Source: Parapedobacter composti
Lineage (GTDB): Bacteria; Bacteroidota; Bacteroidia; Sphingobacteriales; Sphingobacteriaceae
Length of the DNA: 64,000 nucleotides
Direction of reading: 5' to 3'
Assembly: GCF_900112315.1 (NCBI RefSeq)
Contig: NZ_FOLL01000001.1
Location: 496,001 to 560,000, forward strand
The position numbers and the translations under genes are program-made. The notes under the pieces are model-generated. The model did not search any database, was not told the DNA's origin, and was given only the letters and a program-made list of their open reading frames with translations. Below are positions 19,025-28,579 of the stretch, in pieces (position 1 is the stretch's first letter; each line of letters opens with the position of its first letter).

Positions 19025-19561
19025 ATGAGCAAGATTAAATATATTCTCGGAAGTTTTGCAGACCCGGACGAGCTGATGGACGGGATTGACAAGCTGCAGG
19101 CTAATAACATCAGCATTTATGATTGCTTCACGCCGATGCCCATCCATGGAATAGAGGCGAAGCTGGGTGTGAGACCTTCGCGCTTGCCCATTGCCGCCTT
19201 CTGTTTTGGATTGCTGGGAGGCACCCTGGGATTCTGTTTACTGTACTATACCATGACGTATGATTGGCCAATGAACATCGGCGGTAAGCCGGCCCTGCCA
19301 TTGCCGAACTTCGTACCCGTGACATTTGAGTGTACGATTTTAATTACGGCGTTGGGCATGGTGGCTACGTTTTTTTACCGGAATCATTTGTTTCCGGGGC
19401 GGGCACCGCGTGTAATGGATTTGCGTGCCACAGATGATCGGTTTATCATTGCCATTGATGCCAACGATAATGCAGACCATGAACGGATTGAAAGCTTGTT
19501 GAAAGAAGCCGGCGCCGTAGAAGTGAAGTACAACGAACGAAAATATGTTAGCTATGAATAA
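19025..19561 (+). CDS. actD: Alternative complex III subunit D (DUF3341)
   Basis: The 178-residue protein has a cytoplasmic N-terminal ferredoxin-like part (LGSFADPDELMDGIDKLQA, then YDCFTPMPIHGIE), two transmembrane helices (about residues 60-80 and 98-118), and a C-terminal cytosolic tail. This is the DUF3341 layout of ActD. Its 3' end overlaps the start of actE. Confidence 0.93.
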   Translation: MSKIKYILGSFADPDELMDGIDKLQANNISIYDCFTPMPIHGIEAKLGVRPSRLPIAAFCFGLLGGTLGFCLLYYTMTYDWPMNIGGKPALPLPNFVPVTFECTILITALGMVATFFYRNHLFPGRAPRVMDLRATDDRFIIAIDANDNADHERIESLLKEAGAVEVKYNERKYVSYE

Positions 19562-20183
19562 GATGAGGTTTCTTGGCGCTGTAGGTGCGGCTGTTGCCAT
19601 TGCGGCTGTAGTGACGGCTTGCGGGGATAAAACGACGCGTAGCACGGGCTGGGAATTTTCGCGAAATATGTATGACCCAATCGGGTATAATCCTGACCAG
19701 CCGAATGCCAACTTCAAGGATGGCAAGACAGCACAGGTACCGCCTCCTGGAACAGTACCTGTAGGTTTTGAGCGGTTTGAATATGCTGGTACCAACGAAG
19801 ATTATGAACGGGCTGGTGCCGAGGTGGTGAACCCGTTGGCCCGTACGGAGGCTAACCTGGCTCAAGGCAAGGCCCTGTATTTAGTATACTGCGCGGTATG
19901 CCATGGTCCTGAAGGGGCAGGTGACGGCCCAATCACAAAAGATAGAAGACTGGAATCTAAGACGGAATCCAGGGCGCTGGAAAATTATCCGCCGCCACCA
20001 TCGTACAGGCGCTCGGATGGTGCCAATTCATCCCGCGGCGGACTGATGGCCGACCTTACCGACGGTAAGATTTATCATACGATTACCTACGGGTTGAACA
20101 TGATGGGTTCGCATGCTTCGCAGTTGTCGCCCGAAGAACGTTGGAAAGTGGTTATGTATGTTAGAGAATTACAACAGAAATAA
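19554..20183 (+). CDS. actE: Alternative complex III subunit E, monoheme cytochrome c lipoprotein
   Basis: A signal peptide with lipobox VVTAC precedes a cytochrome c domain with one heme site (YCAVCHGPEGAGDG) and a distal ligand candidate Met in GLNMMGSHASQLS. It is an outer-facing electron carrier of the complex. The ATG at 19554 overlaps actD by 8 nt; an in-frame ATG at 19545 is an alternative. The C-terminal ERWKVVMYVRELQ is the usual class I cytochrome c end. Confidence 0.92.
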   Translation: MNKMRFLGAVGAAVAIAAVVTACGDKTTRSTGWEFSRNMYDPIGYNPDQPNANFKDGKTAQVPPPGTVPVGFERFEYAGTNEDYERAGAEVVNPLARTEANLAQGKALYLVYCAVCHGPEGAGDGPITKDRRLESKTESRALENYPPPPSYRRSDGANSSRGGLMADLTDGKIYHTITYGLNMMGSHASQLSPEERWKVVMYVRELQQK

Positions 20184-20203
20184 TATTATATCAGCTATAT
20201 TAA

Positions 20204-21439
20204 ATGGGAACTCATAGTCATCATCACGATTATAACTTTAGTGAGCAATATACATTCACGGGAAAGGCAAAAGTATTCAGCTTGGTGGCCGTTGCCGTGG
20301 GTGTCGTGGCGATAGCCATTGGCTTGCTTTCCAGTGACCACATCACCGTGGAGCGTACATACGCCAATTTGTTGCTGATGGGGTATTATTTCACCTGTGT
20401 GTGCGCTGCGGGCGGATTTTTTGTGGCTTTGCAGTACGTTACCCAAGCCGGCTGGTCGGCGGGGATGGTACGGATTCCTCAGGCTATGGCCAGTGTATTG
20501 CCCATCGCTTCGCTGATTCTGCTTGTCATTACGGCGACAGGATTGTTTACGCACAACCTCTACCACCATTGGTATGCTGAAGGACTTACTGACCCTGATA
20601 GCCCCAATTATGATGCATTGGTTGCCGGTAAGGCTGCCTTTCTGAATGCGCCGGGTTTTTTGATACGGCAGGTGATATTCATGGGATCCTATAGCATCTG
20701 TTCATGGTTGTTGGCCAAGTATTCCTACAATGAAGATTTGCAGGGTGGGCTTAATTCTTATAAGAAGAGTTTTAAATTGTCAGCGTTGTTTTTGGTGATT
20801 TTCGGATTCACCACGCCGATATGGTCGTTCGATACTGTAATGTCACTGGAGGCGCATTGGTTTTCCACCATGTTCGGCTGGTATAATTTTGCGGCCATGT
20901 GGGTAAGTGGTCTTTGCGCTATTACCATAATTATCATCCTGCTAAAGAAGGCGGGCTACCTGGCGTGGGTAAATGCGAATCACCTGCACGATTTAGGGAA
21001 ATTGATTTTCGGGTTTTCCATCTTTTGGACTTACGTTTGGTTTGCGCAGTTCATGCTGATTTGGTATGCAAACATTCCTGAAGAGACGGTTTACTTCTAT
21101 AAACGCTGGGAGCCTGAATATAAGCCATGGTTCTGGATAAACGTGTTGATTAATTTTGTGATTCCGATTCTGGCACTGATGGACCGTGATGCCAAGCGGA
21201 AAATGAATATCATGCTGATCGTAAGTATTGTGCTGTTAATGGGGCACTGGCTGGATTATTACATCATGATCATGCCGGGCACAGTGGAAACCCACCGCGG
21301 TTTTGGTTGGATTGAGGTCGGCACGGCGCTTGGATTCGTTGGGCTTTTTACGTTCCTTGTATTCAATAAATTGAGTAAGCATGCGCTGGCTCCGGTTAAA
21401 CACCCTTTCTTGGAGGAGAGCTTGCATCACCAGATCTGA
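20204..21439 (+). CDS. actF: Alternative complex III subunit F, second NrfD-like membrane subunit
   Basis: The 411-residue protein has about ten transmembrane helices. Motifs GWSAGMVRIPQAMAS, FGFTTPIWSFDTVMSLE and HWFSTMFGWYNFA are typical of the quinone-binding-subunit-2 family of Bacteroidota. It begins with a histidine-rich stretch (MGTHSHHHDYNF). It follows actE by 20 nt and is separated by 75 nt from the oxidase genes. Confidence 0.94.
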   Translation: MGTHSHHHDYNFSEQYTFTGKAKVFSLVAVAVGVVAIAIGLLSSDHITVERTYANLLLMGYYFTCVCAAGGFFVALQYVTQAGWSAGMVRIPQAMASVLPIASLILLVITATGLFTHNLYHHWYAEGLTDPDSPNYDALVAGKAAFLNAPGFLIRQVIFMGSYSICSWLLAKYSYNEDLQGGLNSYKKSFKLSALFLVIFGFTTPIWSFDTVMSLEAHWFSTMFGWYNFAAMWVSGLCAITIIIILLKKAGYLAWVNANHLHDLGKLIFGFSIFWTYVWFAQFMLIWYANIPEETVYFYKRWEPEYKPWFWINVLINFVIPILALMDRDAKRKMNIMLIVSIVLLMGHWLDYYIMIMPGTVETHRGFGWIEVGTALGFVGLFTFLVFNKLSKHALAPVKHPFLEESLHHQI

Positions 21440-21514
21440 TACGGCAAGATGCGTTGTGGGAATCAGGGTGATGACGTTAAAATATCGAAGTACGGACAAT
21501 CGTTATAAATTGAA

Positions 21515-22867
21515 ATGGGCTTTATAAAAAATAGTAATATCAGGACAGTTTTTTTGCTGGCATTTTCCATGTGCGTGTTGCTGTCAATCCCGGCGTTTGC
21601 ACAGTCAACAGCGGACACCTCCGTTCAGGCTACTGCGGGTACGGATACTGCCGGTACGGTGGGCAATGCGGACACGGCGTCGACCGTTGCGGTAACCGGC
21701 GATACCCCGGCACCCGATACGGCAGCGGGCGGTACTACAGTTGACGAGGCGATAGGCGTGACGTCGGTGGCTACGGCTGAAGGTGACCAACCCCTGGATC
21801 TCGATCCGCAGGTTTACCAGAACGCTTTTTATTATGTGTTGCTTGTCTTGCTGATTTGTATACTTATTGTGGTGGTCGGCCGGATTTGGCAGATATATGA
21901 ACTGACCCGTCGGATGGCCGGAAAAGATACCACCTATTATATGCATAATATCCACGCGACACTGTTTTTGGTGTGCTTGATAGTGGGTTTGTATGGTGTA
22001 TACTGGTCTTATGTACATCATGGTGCGCAATCTATGCGCGATGCGGCAACCGAGCACGGAGAACGCATCGACCTGATGTTTATGATTACCACGGTGATTA
22101 CTACGATAGTGTTGGTGCTTACCCATATCGGCTTGTTCGGCTTTGCTTTCAAATACAGGGCTACGCCTCAACGGAAGGCATACTTTTATCCGCATAACAA
22201 TACCATAGAGAAGGTGTGGACCATTGTTCCGGCTATTGTACTTACCGTGTTGGTATTGTTTGGGTTCTTTACTTGGCGGAGCATCACCAATGTGCCCGAG
22301 GAAGACCAGAAAAATGCATTGCATATTGAGGTGATCGGTGAGCAGTTTACCTGGACTGTCCGTTACCCCGGAAGGGATGGGGTAATTGGCGAGCGGAATT
22401 ACCGCCTGACGACACCGCTGAATAACTTAGGTATCGATTTCAATGACAAGAATAGTTGGGATGATCAATTGGGTTCGGAGATCGTGCTTCCCGTAAATAA
22501 GCCCGTCCGTGTCCAGATCAGCTCCAAAGATATATTGCATAGCTTCTATATACCGGATTTCCGTGTGCAGATGAACGCAGTACCGGGAATGAAGACGTAT
22601 TTCCAGTTTACGCCCACTATCACGACCGAGGAAATGCGCGACAGGTTGGGTGATTATAATTACGACTACGTGATGCTTTGTGCTAAGATATGCGGTGGCG
22701 GGCACTATAACATGCAGAAAAAGGTGCGGGTCGTTACAGAGGAGGAATACCGCGAATGGCTCAACGAGCAACCTTATTTCTTTACCGAAGACTTACGTAA
22801 GGAGTTCCAGGTTTCTGAGGCAACGGCAAACGAGGGAAGTGAAAAGTTGTTGGCTAACGCCAATTAA
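21515..22867 (+). CDS. ctaC: Cytochrome c oxidase subunit II
   Basis: The 450-residue protein starts with a signal peptide and a Thr/Ala/Asp-rich stretch of about 60 residues. Four transmembrane segments follow, rather than the usual two, then the CuA cupredoxin domain. Visible CuA ligands are His in DILHSFYIPDF and C, C, H, M in CAKICGGGHYNM. The Glu normally between the two cysteines (a Mg site ligand) is replaced by Lys. There is no fused cytochrome c domain, so electrons probably arrive from ACIII cytochromes. It is next to ctaD. Confidence 0.95.
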   Translation: MGFIKNSNIRTVFLLAFSMCVLLSIPAFAQSTADTSVQATAGTDTAGTVGNADTASTVAVTGDTPAPDTAAGGTTVDEAIGVTSVATAEGDQPLDLDPQVYQNAFYYVLLVLLICILIVVVGRIWQIYELTRRMAGKDTTYYMHNIHATLFLVCLIVGLYGVYWSYVHHGAQSMRDAATEHGERIDLMFMITTVITTIVLVLTHIGLFGFAFKYRATPQRKAYFYPHNNTIEKVWTIVPAIVLTVLVLFGFFTWRSITNVPEEDQKNALHIEVIGEQFTWTVRYPGRDGVIGERNYRLTTPLNNLGIDFNDKNSWDDQLGSEIVLPVNKPVRVQISSKDILHSFYIPDFRVQMNAVPGMKTYFQFTPTITTEEMRDRLGDYNYDYVMLCAKICGGGHYNMQKKVRVVTEEEYREWLNEQPYFFTEDLRKEFQVSEATANEGSEKLLANAN

Positions 22868-22898
22868 GGTTTTAACATTAACGTATTAATACATCAAT

Positions 22899-24788
22899 AT
22901 GTCAACTATAGGAAACGCCAGCATTCATAGTGTGGATCATCACGGTGGCCATGGGCATCACCATGAGTCGTTTTGGACTAAATATGTGTTTAGTCAGGAT
23001 CACAAGATGATTGCTAAGCAATTTTTGGTTACCGGTATTGTGATGGCGGTAATTGCCATGCTGCTGTCTATCCTGTTCAGGATTCAGCTGGCTTGGCCGG
23101 ACAAGGAATTCCCCATTCTTGAGTTGTTTTTGGGGAAATGGGCAGAGGGTGGACGCATTCACCCCGAGTTTTTTCTTGCATTGGTGACCATACACGGTAC
23201 CATCATGGTATTTTTCGTGTTGACGGCGGGCCTTAGCGGTACGTTTGCCAATTTGTTGATTCCCTATCAATTGGGAGCCCGGGATATGGCATCACCGTTC
23301 ATGAACATGCTTTCTTACTGGTTCTTCTTTGCCGCATGTGTGGTCATGATTGCTTCGTTCTTTGTGGAAAGCGGTCCAGCAAGTGCAGGATGGACAATCT
23401 ATCCGCCGCTGTCGGCAGTTCCCAAGGCCATCAGTGGTTCTGCCGCAGGGATGACGCTTTGGTTGATCAGTATGACTTTGTTCATTGTGTCTCAGGTTTT
23501 GGGCGGAACAAATTATATCAGTACAGTGCTGAACATGCGGACCAAAGGCATGGATCTTTGGAAGATGCCATTAACCATCTGGGCACTCTTCCTCACCGCT
23601 ATCGTCGGCTTGCTTTCATTCCCTGTGTTGGTGTCGGCAGTGGTGCTGTTGGTTTTCGACCGAAGCTTCGGTACTAGTTTTTACTTGTCAGATTTAGTGG
23701 TGCAGGGGCAGATTCTGCCGAATGAGGGCGGAAGCCCGATTTTGTTCCAGCACTTGTTCTGGTTTTTGGGGCACCCTGAGGTGTATATCGTATTGATGCC
23801 TGCATTAGGGCTTACATCAGAGGTGATTTCCACCAACTCCCGCAAGCCTATTTTCGGTTATCACGCGATGGTTTATTCTTTGATTGGGATTACCGTATTG
23901 TCGTTTATCGTATGGGGCCACCACATGTTCGTAACAGGTATGAACCCGTTCCTCGGTGGCGTGTTTATGATTACGACGCTGATTATTGCAGTGCCTTCGG
24001 CGGTTAAGGTGTTTAACTACCTGGCTACGCTTTGGCGGGGGAATATCCGGTTTACCCCGGCCATGCTGTTTGCGATCGGAATGGTGTCATTCTTTATTTC
24101 AGGTGGGTTAACCGGGATATTCCTCGGAAACTCGGCACTTGACATTAACCTGCACGACACGTATTTTGTTGTTGCTCACTTCCATCTGGTGATGGGGTCG
24201 GCATCAATCTTCGGCATGCTGTGCGGTGTTTACCATTGGTTCCCCAAGATGTTCGGTAGAATGATGAATGAGAAATTGGGCTACTTGCACTTCTGGGTGA
24301 CGTTTATTGGTGCTTATTTGGTATTCTTCCCCATGCACTTCATGGGTATAGATGGTGTTCCGCGCCGGTATTACTCATTCACTGAGTTTCCTTTCATGGA
24401 CAAATGGATTTCCGTGAACGAGTTTGTCACTTGGGCTGCTATCATCGCGGCATTAGGGCAGTTGGCATTCATCTGGAATTTCTTTTCGTCGATTTGGTTT
24501 GGCAAACGTGCCACCCAGAATCCTTGGAGCTCCAATACATTGGAGTGGACAACTCCGGTAGAGCACTTCCATGGCAACTGGCCGGGCGAGATTCCTACGG
24601 TTTACCGTTGGCCGTACGATTACAGTAAGCCTGGGCACCATGAGGACTTTATTCCGCAAACGGTGCCGTTCTCTGAGACCATGAGTTCTAACTTACCGCA
24701 TGATTTCGAGGGGAACCAAGAGGCAGAACGTATACAGCGGGAATGGGAATTGGCGAATAAGCCACAGCCCGAGAAGGAGGCGGAGTAG
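22899..24788 (+). CDS. ctaD: Cytochrome c oxidase subunit I
   Basis: The 629-residue heme-copper oxidase subunit has about twelve helices and an N-terminal His-rich stretch. Active-site landmarks: GHPEVYIVLMP (CuB His cross-linked to Tyr, with the A1-type Glu), WGHHMFVTGM (two CuB His), the K-channel Lys in PSAVKVFNYLATLW, and HDTYFVVAHFHLVMG with the heme a3 and heme a histidines. This marks an A-type aa3 proton pump. A polar C-terminal tail follows the last helix. Confidence 0.97.
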   Translation: MSTIGNASIHSVDHHGGHGHHHESFWTKYVFSQDHKMIAKQFLVTGIVMAVIAMLLSILFRIQLAWPDKEFPILELFLGKWAEGGRIHPEFFLALVTIHGTIMVFFVLTAGLSGTFANLLIPYQLGARDMASPFMNMLSYWFFFAACVVMIASFFVESGPASAGWTIYPPLSAVPKAISGSAAGMTLWLISMTLFIVSQVLGGTNYISTVLNMRTKGMDLWKMPLTIWALFLTAIVGLLSFPVLVSAVVLLVFDRSFGTSFYLSDLVVQGQILPNEGGSPILFQHLFWFLGHPEVYIVLMPALGLTSEVISTNSRKPIFGYHAMVYSLIGITVLSFIVWGHHMFVTGMNPFLGGVFMITTLIIAVPSAVKVFNYLATLWRGNIRFTPAMLFAIGMVSFFISGGLTGIFLGNSALDINLHDTYFVVAHFHLVMGSASIFGMLCGVYHWFPKMFGRMMNEKLGYLHFWVTFIGAYLVFFPMHFMGIDGVPRRYYSFTEFPFMDKWISVNEFVTWAAIIAALGQLAFIWNFFSSIWFGKRATQNPWSSNTLEWTTPVEHFHGNWPGEIPTVYRWPYDYSKPGHHEDFIPQTVPFSETMSSNLPHDFEGNQEAERIQREWELANKPQPEKEAE

Positions 24789-24794
24789 ACGCCT

Positions 24795-25853
24795 ATGCTT
24801 CCGCCTGCAGAGAAAAGGTTTTTATGGGTCAACAAGATTACGATTGTTTCGCTATTCGTGTTGATTCTCGCAGGCGGGGTGGTACGCAGTACGGGGTCGG
24901 GAATGGGTTGCCCCGATTGGCCGAAATGCTTTGACAGGTTGGTGCCGCCAACAAGTGAGGCGCAGCTGCCTGAAGGATATGAGGCGAAATATATAGCGGA
25001 AAGGCAAGCCAAGAACAATCGGTTTGCCGGTCTGCTGGAGCGGCTCGGGAAGACGGAGTTGGCCGACCGCATCCGCCATGATGAGAGCATTCTCAGGCAT
25101 GAGGAGTTTAACGCTGCGAAAACATGGACGGAGTATATCAATCGATTGGTGGGGGCGGTGACGGGATTTTTGTTGTTACTTTGTGCCGTCTTTTCCTTTA
25201 CGTTCTTTAAAACACGGAAATCCATTTTTATATGGAGTGTCATTAACGTGGTAGCGGTTGGTTTCCAGGCTTGGTTGGGCTCTATCGTGGTGTCGACAAA
25301 CCTGATGCCCTGGATTATCACCGTGCATATGCTGCTGGCCTTAGTGATTGTAGGGATAAGCATCTATACGTATTTCAAGGCAAGATCATTGCGCGATAAG
25401 GATTTGCTGATTAACCACAAGACAGGAGGCATTAAGGTGTTAGCTGCGTGCTCGTTGTTTTTGGTTGTCGTACAGGTGGGCGTCGGTACGGGGGTGCGGG
25501 AAGAAATTGACCATATCGCAAGCAACGTGGCCGAGCGGGGGGAGTGGCTGGAGCAGGTAGGTAATGTATTTGACGTACACCGCACACTTGCCGTAATATC
25601 AGCCATCGTGATGGTGCTGCTGTTTTTCGCGGTACGCTCCCGGTTCGCCGCGAGCACGCATCAAAGCCGGTTTACCAACATGCTGATGGTGCTGCTGGTA
25701 TTACAAACTGTTACGGCCATATTGTTGGCCTATTTTGATATGCCTCCTTACGCGCAGACGGCCCATTTGGTGTTGGCCAGTTTGTTGTTCGGTACCCAGT
25801 ATTATTTGATGCTCTTGCTGGGCAAGGCACGCGTGGGGAGGGCTAACGATTAA
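24795..25853 (+). CDS. ctaA: Heme A synthase
   Basis: The 352-residue membrane protein of the COX15/CtaA family oxidises the C8 methyl of heme O to make heme A. The opening GGVVRSTGSGMGCPDWPKCF is diagnostic, and four conserved His positions are seen in RLVGAVTG-adjacent, TVHMLLALV, VHRTLAV and TAHLVLASL segments. It has eight predicted helices. It lies 6 nt after ctaD and 9 nt before ctaB. Confidence 0.95.
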   Translation: MLPPAEKRFLWVNKITIVSLFVLILAGGVVRSTGSGMGCPDWPKCFDRLVPPTSEAQLPEGYEAKYIAERQAKNNRFAGLLERLGKTELADRIRHDESILRHEEFNAAKTWTEYINRLVGAVTGFLLLLCAVFSFTFFKTRKSIFIWSVINVVAVGFQAWLGSIVVSTNLMPWIITVHMLLALVIVGISIYTYFKARSLRDKDLLINHKTGGIKVLAACSLFLVVVQVGVGTGVREEIDHIASNVAERGEWLEQVGNVFDVHRTLAVISAIVMVLLFFAVRSRFAASTHQSRFTNMLMVLLVLQTVTAILLAYFDMPPYAQTAHLVLASLLFGTQYYLMLLLGKARVGRAND

Positions 25854-25862
25854 GATTGATAA

Positions 25863-26852
25863 ATGAAAATTGATAAGGATATGCACGCCAAGAAGGTAGA
25901 AGGGGATGTAGCGATCCGAAAACCGGCCAAGAGCGACGTGTTTTCGGAAGTGATGGCGTTTGTGGGCGATTTTAAGCAATTGGTGAAAATGCGGCTGACG
26001 ATGACCGTGGTGTTTTCAGCCTCCATTGCTTTTTTAATCGGTAGTAAACAACAAGGCGATATCCAATGGCTGAACTGGGTAATCCTGACCCTCGGTGGTT
26101 TTTTGGTTACCGGATCGGCCAATGGATTCAATGAGATTATTGAACGTGATCTGGATAAGCTGATGAAGCGCACGGCAGATCGGCCCATACCTGCCGGGCG
26201 GATGACGACCGGCCAGGCGTTGGTGTTGAGTCTGTTGATGGGAATTGCCGGAACCTATACGTTGGTTTCTCTCAACTTCATTGCGGGACTGCTTTCGGTG
26301 TTCTCGATTTTGTTATATGCGTTCATCTACACACCGCTTAAACAAAAGTCGCCCATTGCGGTGTTTGTTGGGGCGTTTCCGGGGGCATTGCCTCCATTAA
26401 TCGGTTATTACGCTGCTTTCAGCCAGAACGATTTGGCGGCCTTCAGCCAGCATAACGCTGCCGCTATTGTTATTATCCCGCTGGTGCTGTTTGCCATTCA
26501 ATTTGTTTGGCAGTTTCCGCATTTCTGGGCGATAGCTTGGGTGCTTGATGACGACTATAAACGGGCAGGGTTCCGATTGCTTCCTACCGGGAAAAAGGAT
26601 GCTGTGTCGGCGTTCATGGTATTTTTCTCCACCTTGCTGATGATACCGGTAAGCTTGCTGCCTTATTATTTCGGATTCGGCGGCATTACAGTGGCCGCGG
26701 TATCGGTGACCGGTGGATTGCTGTTTTGCTGGTACGGGCTTCTGCTGTTGATGAAGCGTGATTTAGCTTCGGCCCGTAAAGTGATGTTTACATCGTTCTT
26801 CATCCTGCCGGTGCTTCAACTGATATTACTTTTTGACTTTAACGCCTTATGA
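25863..26852 (+). CDS. ctaB: Protoheme IX farnesyltransferase (heme O synthase)
   Basis: This 329-residue UbiA-superfamily membrane enzyme adds a farnesyl chain to protoheme. The first Asp-rich motif is NEIIERDLDKLMKRTADRP; the second loop is seen in WVLDDDYKRAGFRLLP. The start may be the ATG at 25863 or the one at 25881. It overlaps the following subunit III gene by 4 nt. Confidence 0.95.
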   Translation: MKIDKDMHAKKVEGDVAIRKPAKSDVFSEVMAFVGDFKQLVKMRLTMTVVFSASIAFLIGSKQQGDIQWLNWVILTLGGFLVTGSANGFNEIIERDLDKLMKRTADRPIPAGRMTTGQALVLSLLMGIAGTYTLVSLNFIAGLLSVFSILLYAFIYTPLKQKSPIAVFVGAFPGALPPLIGYYAAFSQNDLAAFSQHNAAAIVIIPLVLFAIQFVWQFPHFWAIAWVLDDDYKRAGFRLLPTGKKDAVSAFMVFFSTLLMIPVSLLPYYFGFGGITVAAVSVTGGLLFCWYGLLLLMKRDLASARKVMFTSFFILPVLQLILLFDFNAL

Positions 26853-27439
26853 TAGCTATGGCGCGGTATACGCAAGATAAAGAGGAACTGACCCAGCAAA
26901 AGGCAAAGAAATTCAATCTTTGGCTGGGCATGATTGGCATGTTTATGATGTTCGCGGCCTTGTCGAGCGGTTTTATCGTGTATACCGCCGGCGGCGCGGA
27001 TAGGGGGATCAAAACCTTATTGCCCGATGCTTTCATCTACAGCACCGTCTTGATTGTAGTCAGCAGTGTGACCATGCAAATGGCGTATGCTGCCGCCAAG
27101 CGCACGGCATTCGGCCGGCAGAAGTTGCTGCTCTTGGTCACGATAGCGCTGGGTATTGGCTTTTTTGCCATGCAGGTGCATGCTTGGGGGGTATTGAGCG
27201 ATCGGGGTGTGGTGTTTGTGAATAGCAATGCATCGCAGTCTTTCATTTATGTATTTACCGGAATGCATTTGGCGCATATCATAGCCGGACTTGCCGTATT
27301 GGCCAGGGCGTTGGTAGGACGTATCCGGAATATACCGCAGGTGAATAATGTATTCCGGATGGACCTTGCTGCCTTGTTTTGGCATTTCTTGGGTATTTTG
27401 TGGATTTATATTTATGTTTTTTTACTTTTGAATCAATAA
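26849..27439 (+). CDS. Cytochrome c oxidase subunit III, short copy
   Basis: The 196-residue protein has five hydrophobic helices and subunit III motifs near its end (FTGMHLAHIIAGL, FWHFLGILWIYIYVFLLL). A second, longer subunit III gene follows 9 nt later; such pairs are usual in Bacteroidota oxidase operons. The ATG at 26858 (MARYTQDK) is an alternative start. Confidence 0.9.
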   Translation: MIAMARYTQDKEELTQQKAKKFNLWLGMIGMFMMFAALSSGFIVYTAGGADRGIKTLLPDAFIYSTVLIVVSSVTMQMAYAAAKRTAFGRQKLLLLVTIALGIGFFAMQVHAWGVLSDRGVVFVNSNASQSFIYVFTGMHLAHIIAGLAVLARALVGRIRNIPQVNNVFRMDLAALFWHFLGILWIYIYVFLLLNQ

Positions 27440-27448
27440 CACTGAACA

Positions 27449-28177
27449 ATGAGTACAACTGTATCGCAATTGGATGAGGTGAAGACCGGTCGGTGGAGCG
27501 GGGGGAAGTCGCCTTTTAACGTAGAGTACGGTAAGATCATGATGTGGTTTTTCCTCACATCGGATGCCTTTACGTTTTCCGCATTCCTGATTTATTATGG
27601 TACACAACGGTTTGCGCACCTGACCTGGCCTGATCCGGACAAGGTTTTCCAATCCATTCCTTTTGTGGCTGACCACGGGTACCCGCTGGTGTTTGTAGGG
27701 ATTATGACCTTTATCCTTATCATGAGTTCGGTAACCATGGTGCTTGCCGTGGAAGCGGGGCATCGCCGTTCGAAAAAAGAAGTGGTGTGGTGGATGGTTG
27801 CTACCATTATCGGTGGCTTGATGTTCATTGGTTGCCAGGCGCTGGAGTGGACACACCTGCACCATCAAGGATTTTGGTGGGGACATATTCCCACACAAGA
27901 GGGGGTATCCCCGGAAGTTGCATTAGCTCCTTATTTTACAAAGGAGATTTCCGAGGTTTCTGCCCTGCAGTTTGCTAATCTGTTTTTTACCATCACCGGG
28001 TTCCACGGATTCCACGTGTCCGTCGGGATTCTGTTGAATATTATCGTGTTGGGAATGGTACTGGCTAACACCTTTGAGCGCCGCGGAAGCTACCTCATGG
28101 TGGAGAAAGTAGGCCTTTATTGGCACTTCGTTGACCTGGTATGGGTATTTGTGTTTACATTCTTTTATTTGGTTTAA
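27449..28177 (+). CDS. ctaE: Cytochrome c oxidase subunit III
   Basis: The 242-residue protein has about six helices and motifs FFLTSDAFTFSAFLIYYG, the FTITGFHGFHVSVGI segment with conserved His, and the C-terminal GLYWHFVDLVWVFVFTFFYL typical of COX III. It is paralogous to the preceding short copy. Confidence 0.93.
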   Translation: MSTTVSQLDEVKTGRWSGGKSPFNVEYGKIMMWFFLTSDAFTFSAFLIYYGTQRFAHLTWPDPDKVFQSIPFVADHGYPLVFVGIMTFILIMSSVTMVLAVEAGHRRSKKEVVWWMVATIIGGLMFIGCQALEWTHLHHQGFWWGHIPTQEGVSPEVALAPYFTKEISEVSALQFANLFFTITGFHGFHVSVGILLNIIVLGMVLANTFERRGSYLMVEKVGLYWHFVDLVWVFVFTFFYLV

Positions 28178-28201
28178 TCTTGATAACGATATAAAACAGC
28201 T

Positions 28202-28579
28202 ATGGTTTCTCAACATAACGATACAGTAGAACACGAAGGGGCAGAACACCACGACGGTATGACCAAAGGTAAAATCTGGCGGGTGTTTTTTTATCTGCTC
28301 GCGCTTACCGCATTGGAATTCTTCATCGCCTTGGCGCTGGTGCATGGTGGGGTTATCGAAAAGGGGCTTGGGGTAAACATCGTCTATATAATACTGACCT
28401 TGTTGAAGGCTTACTATATTGTGGCCTATTTCATGCACCTGAAGTATGAGACGTTTGGATTTATCATGTCGATAACCATCGTTTTTCTGTTCATCATTTA
28501 TTTCATTGTTTTGATGCTGACAGAGGGAACCTACCTGAAGTCGCACTACAATCCGTTCCCGTTCTGGCCAAATCCATAA
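28202..28579 (+). CDS. Cytochrome c oxidase subunit IV-like small membrane protein
   Basis: The 125-residue protein has three transmembrane helices and the family core ALTALEFFIALAL, LLKAYYIVAYFMHLKYE. It has a His-rich, charged N-terminus. It follows ctaE by 24 nt and abuts the sco gene, with no intervening base between the stop and the next ATG. Confidence 0.88.
   Translation: MVSQHNDTVEHEGAEHHDGMTKGKIWRVFFYLLALTALEFFIALALVHGGVIEKGLGVNIVYIILTLLKAYYIVAYFMHLKYETFGFIMSITIVFLFIIYFIVLMLTEGTYLKSHYNPFPFWPNP

Noticed and set aside
21605..22324. 239-codon minus-strand ORF
   Set aside because: Antisense to ctaC, with low-complexity His/Arg-rich translation and no signal or domain.
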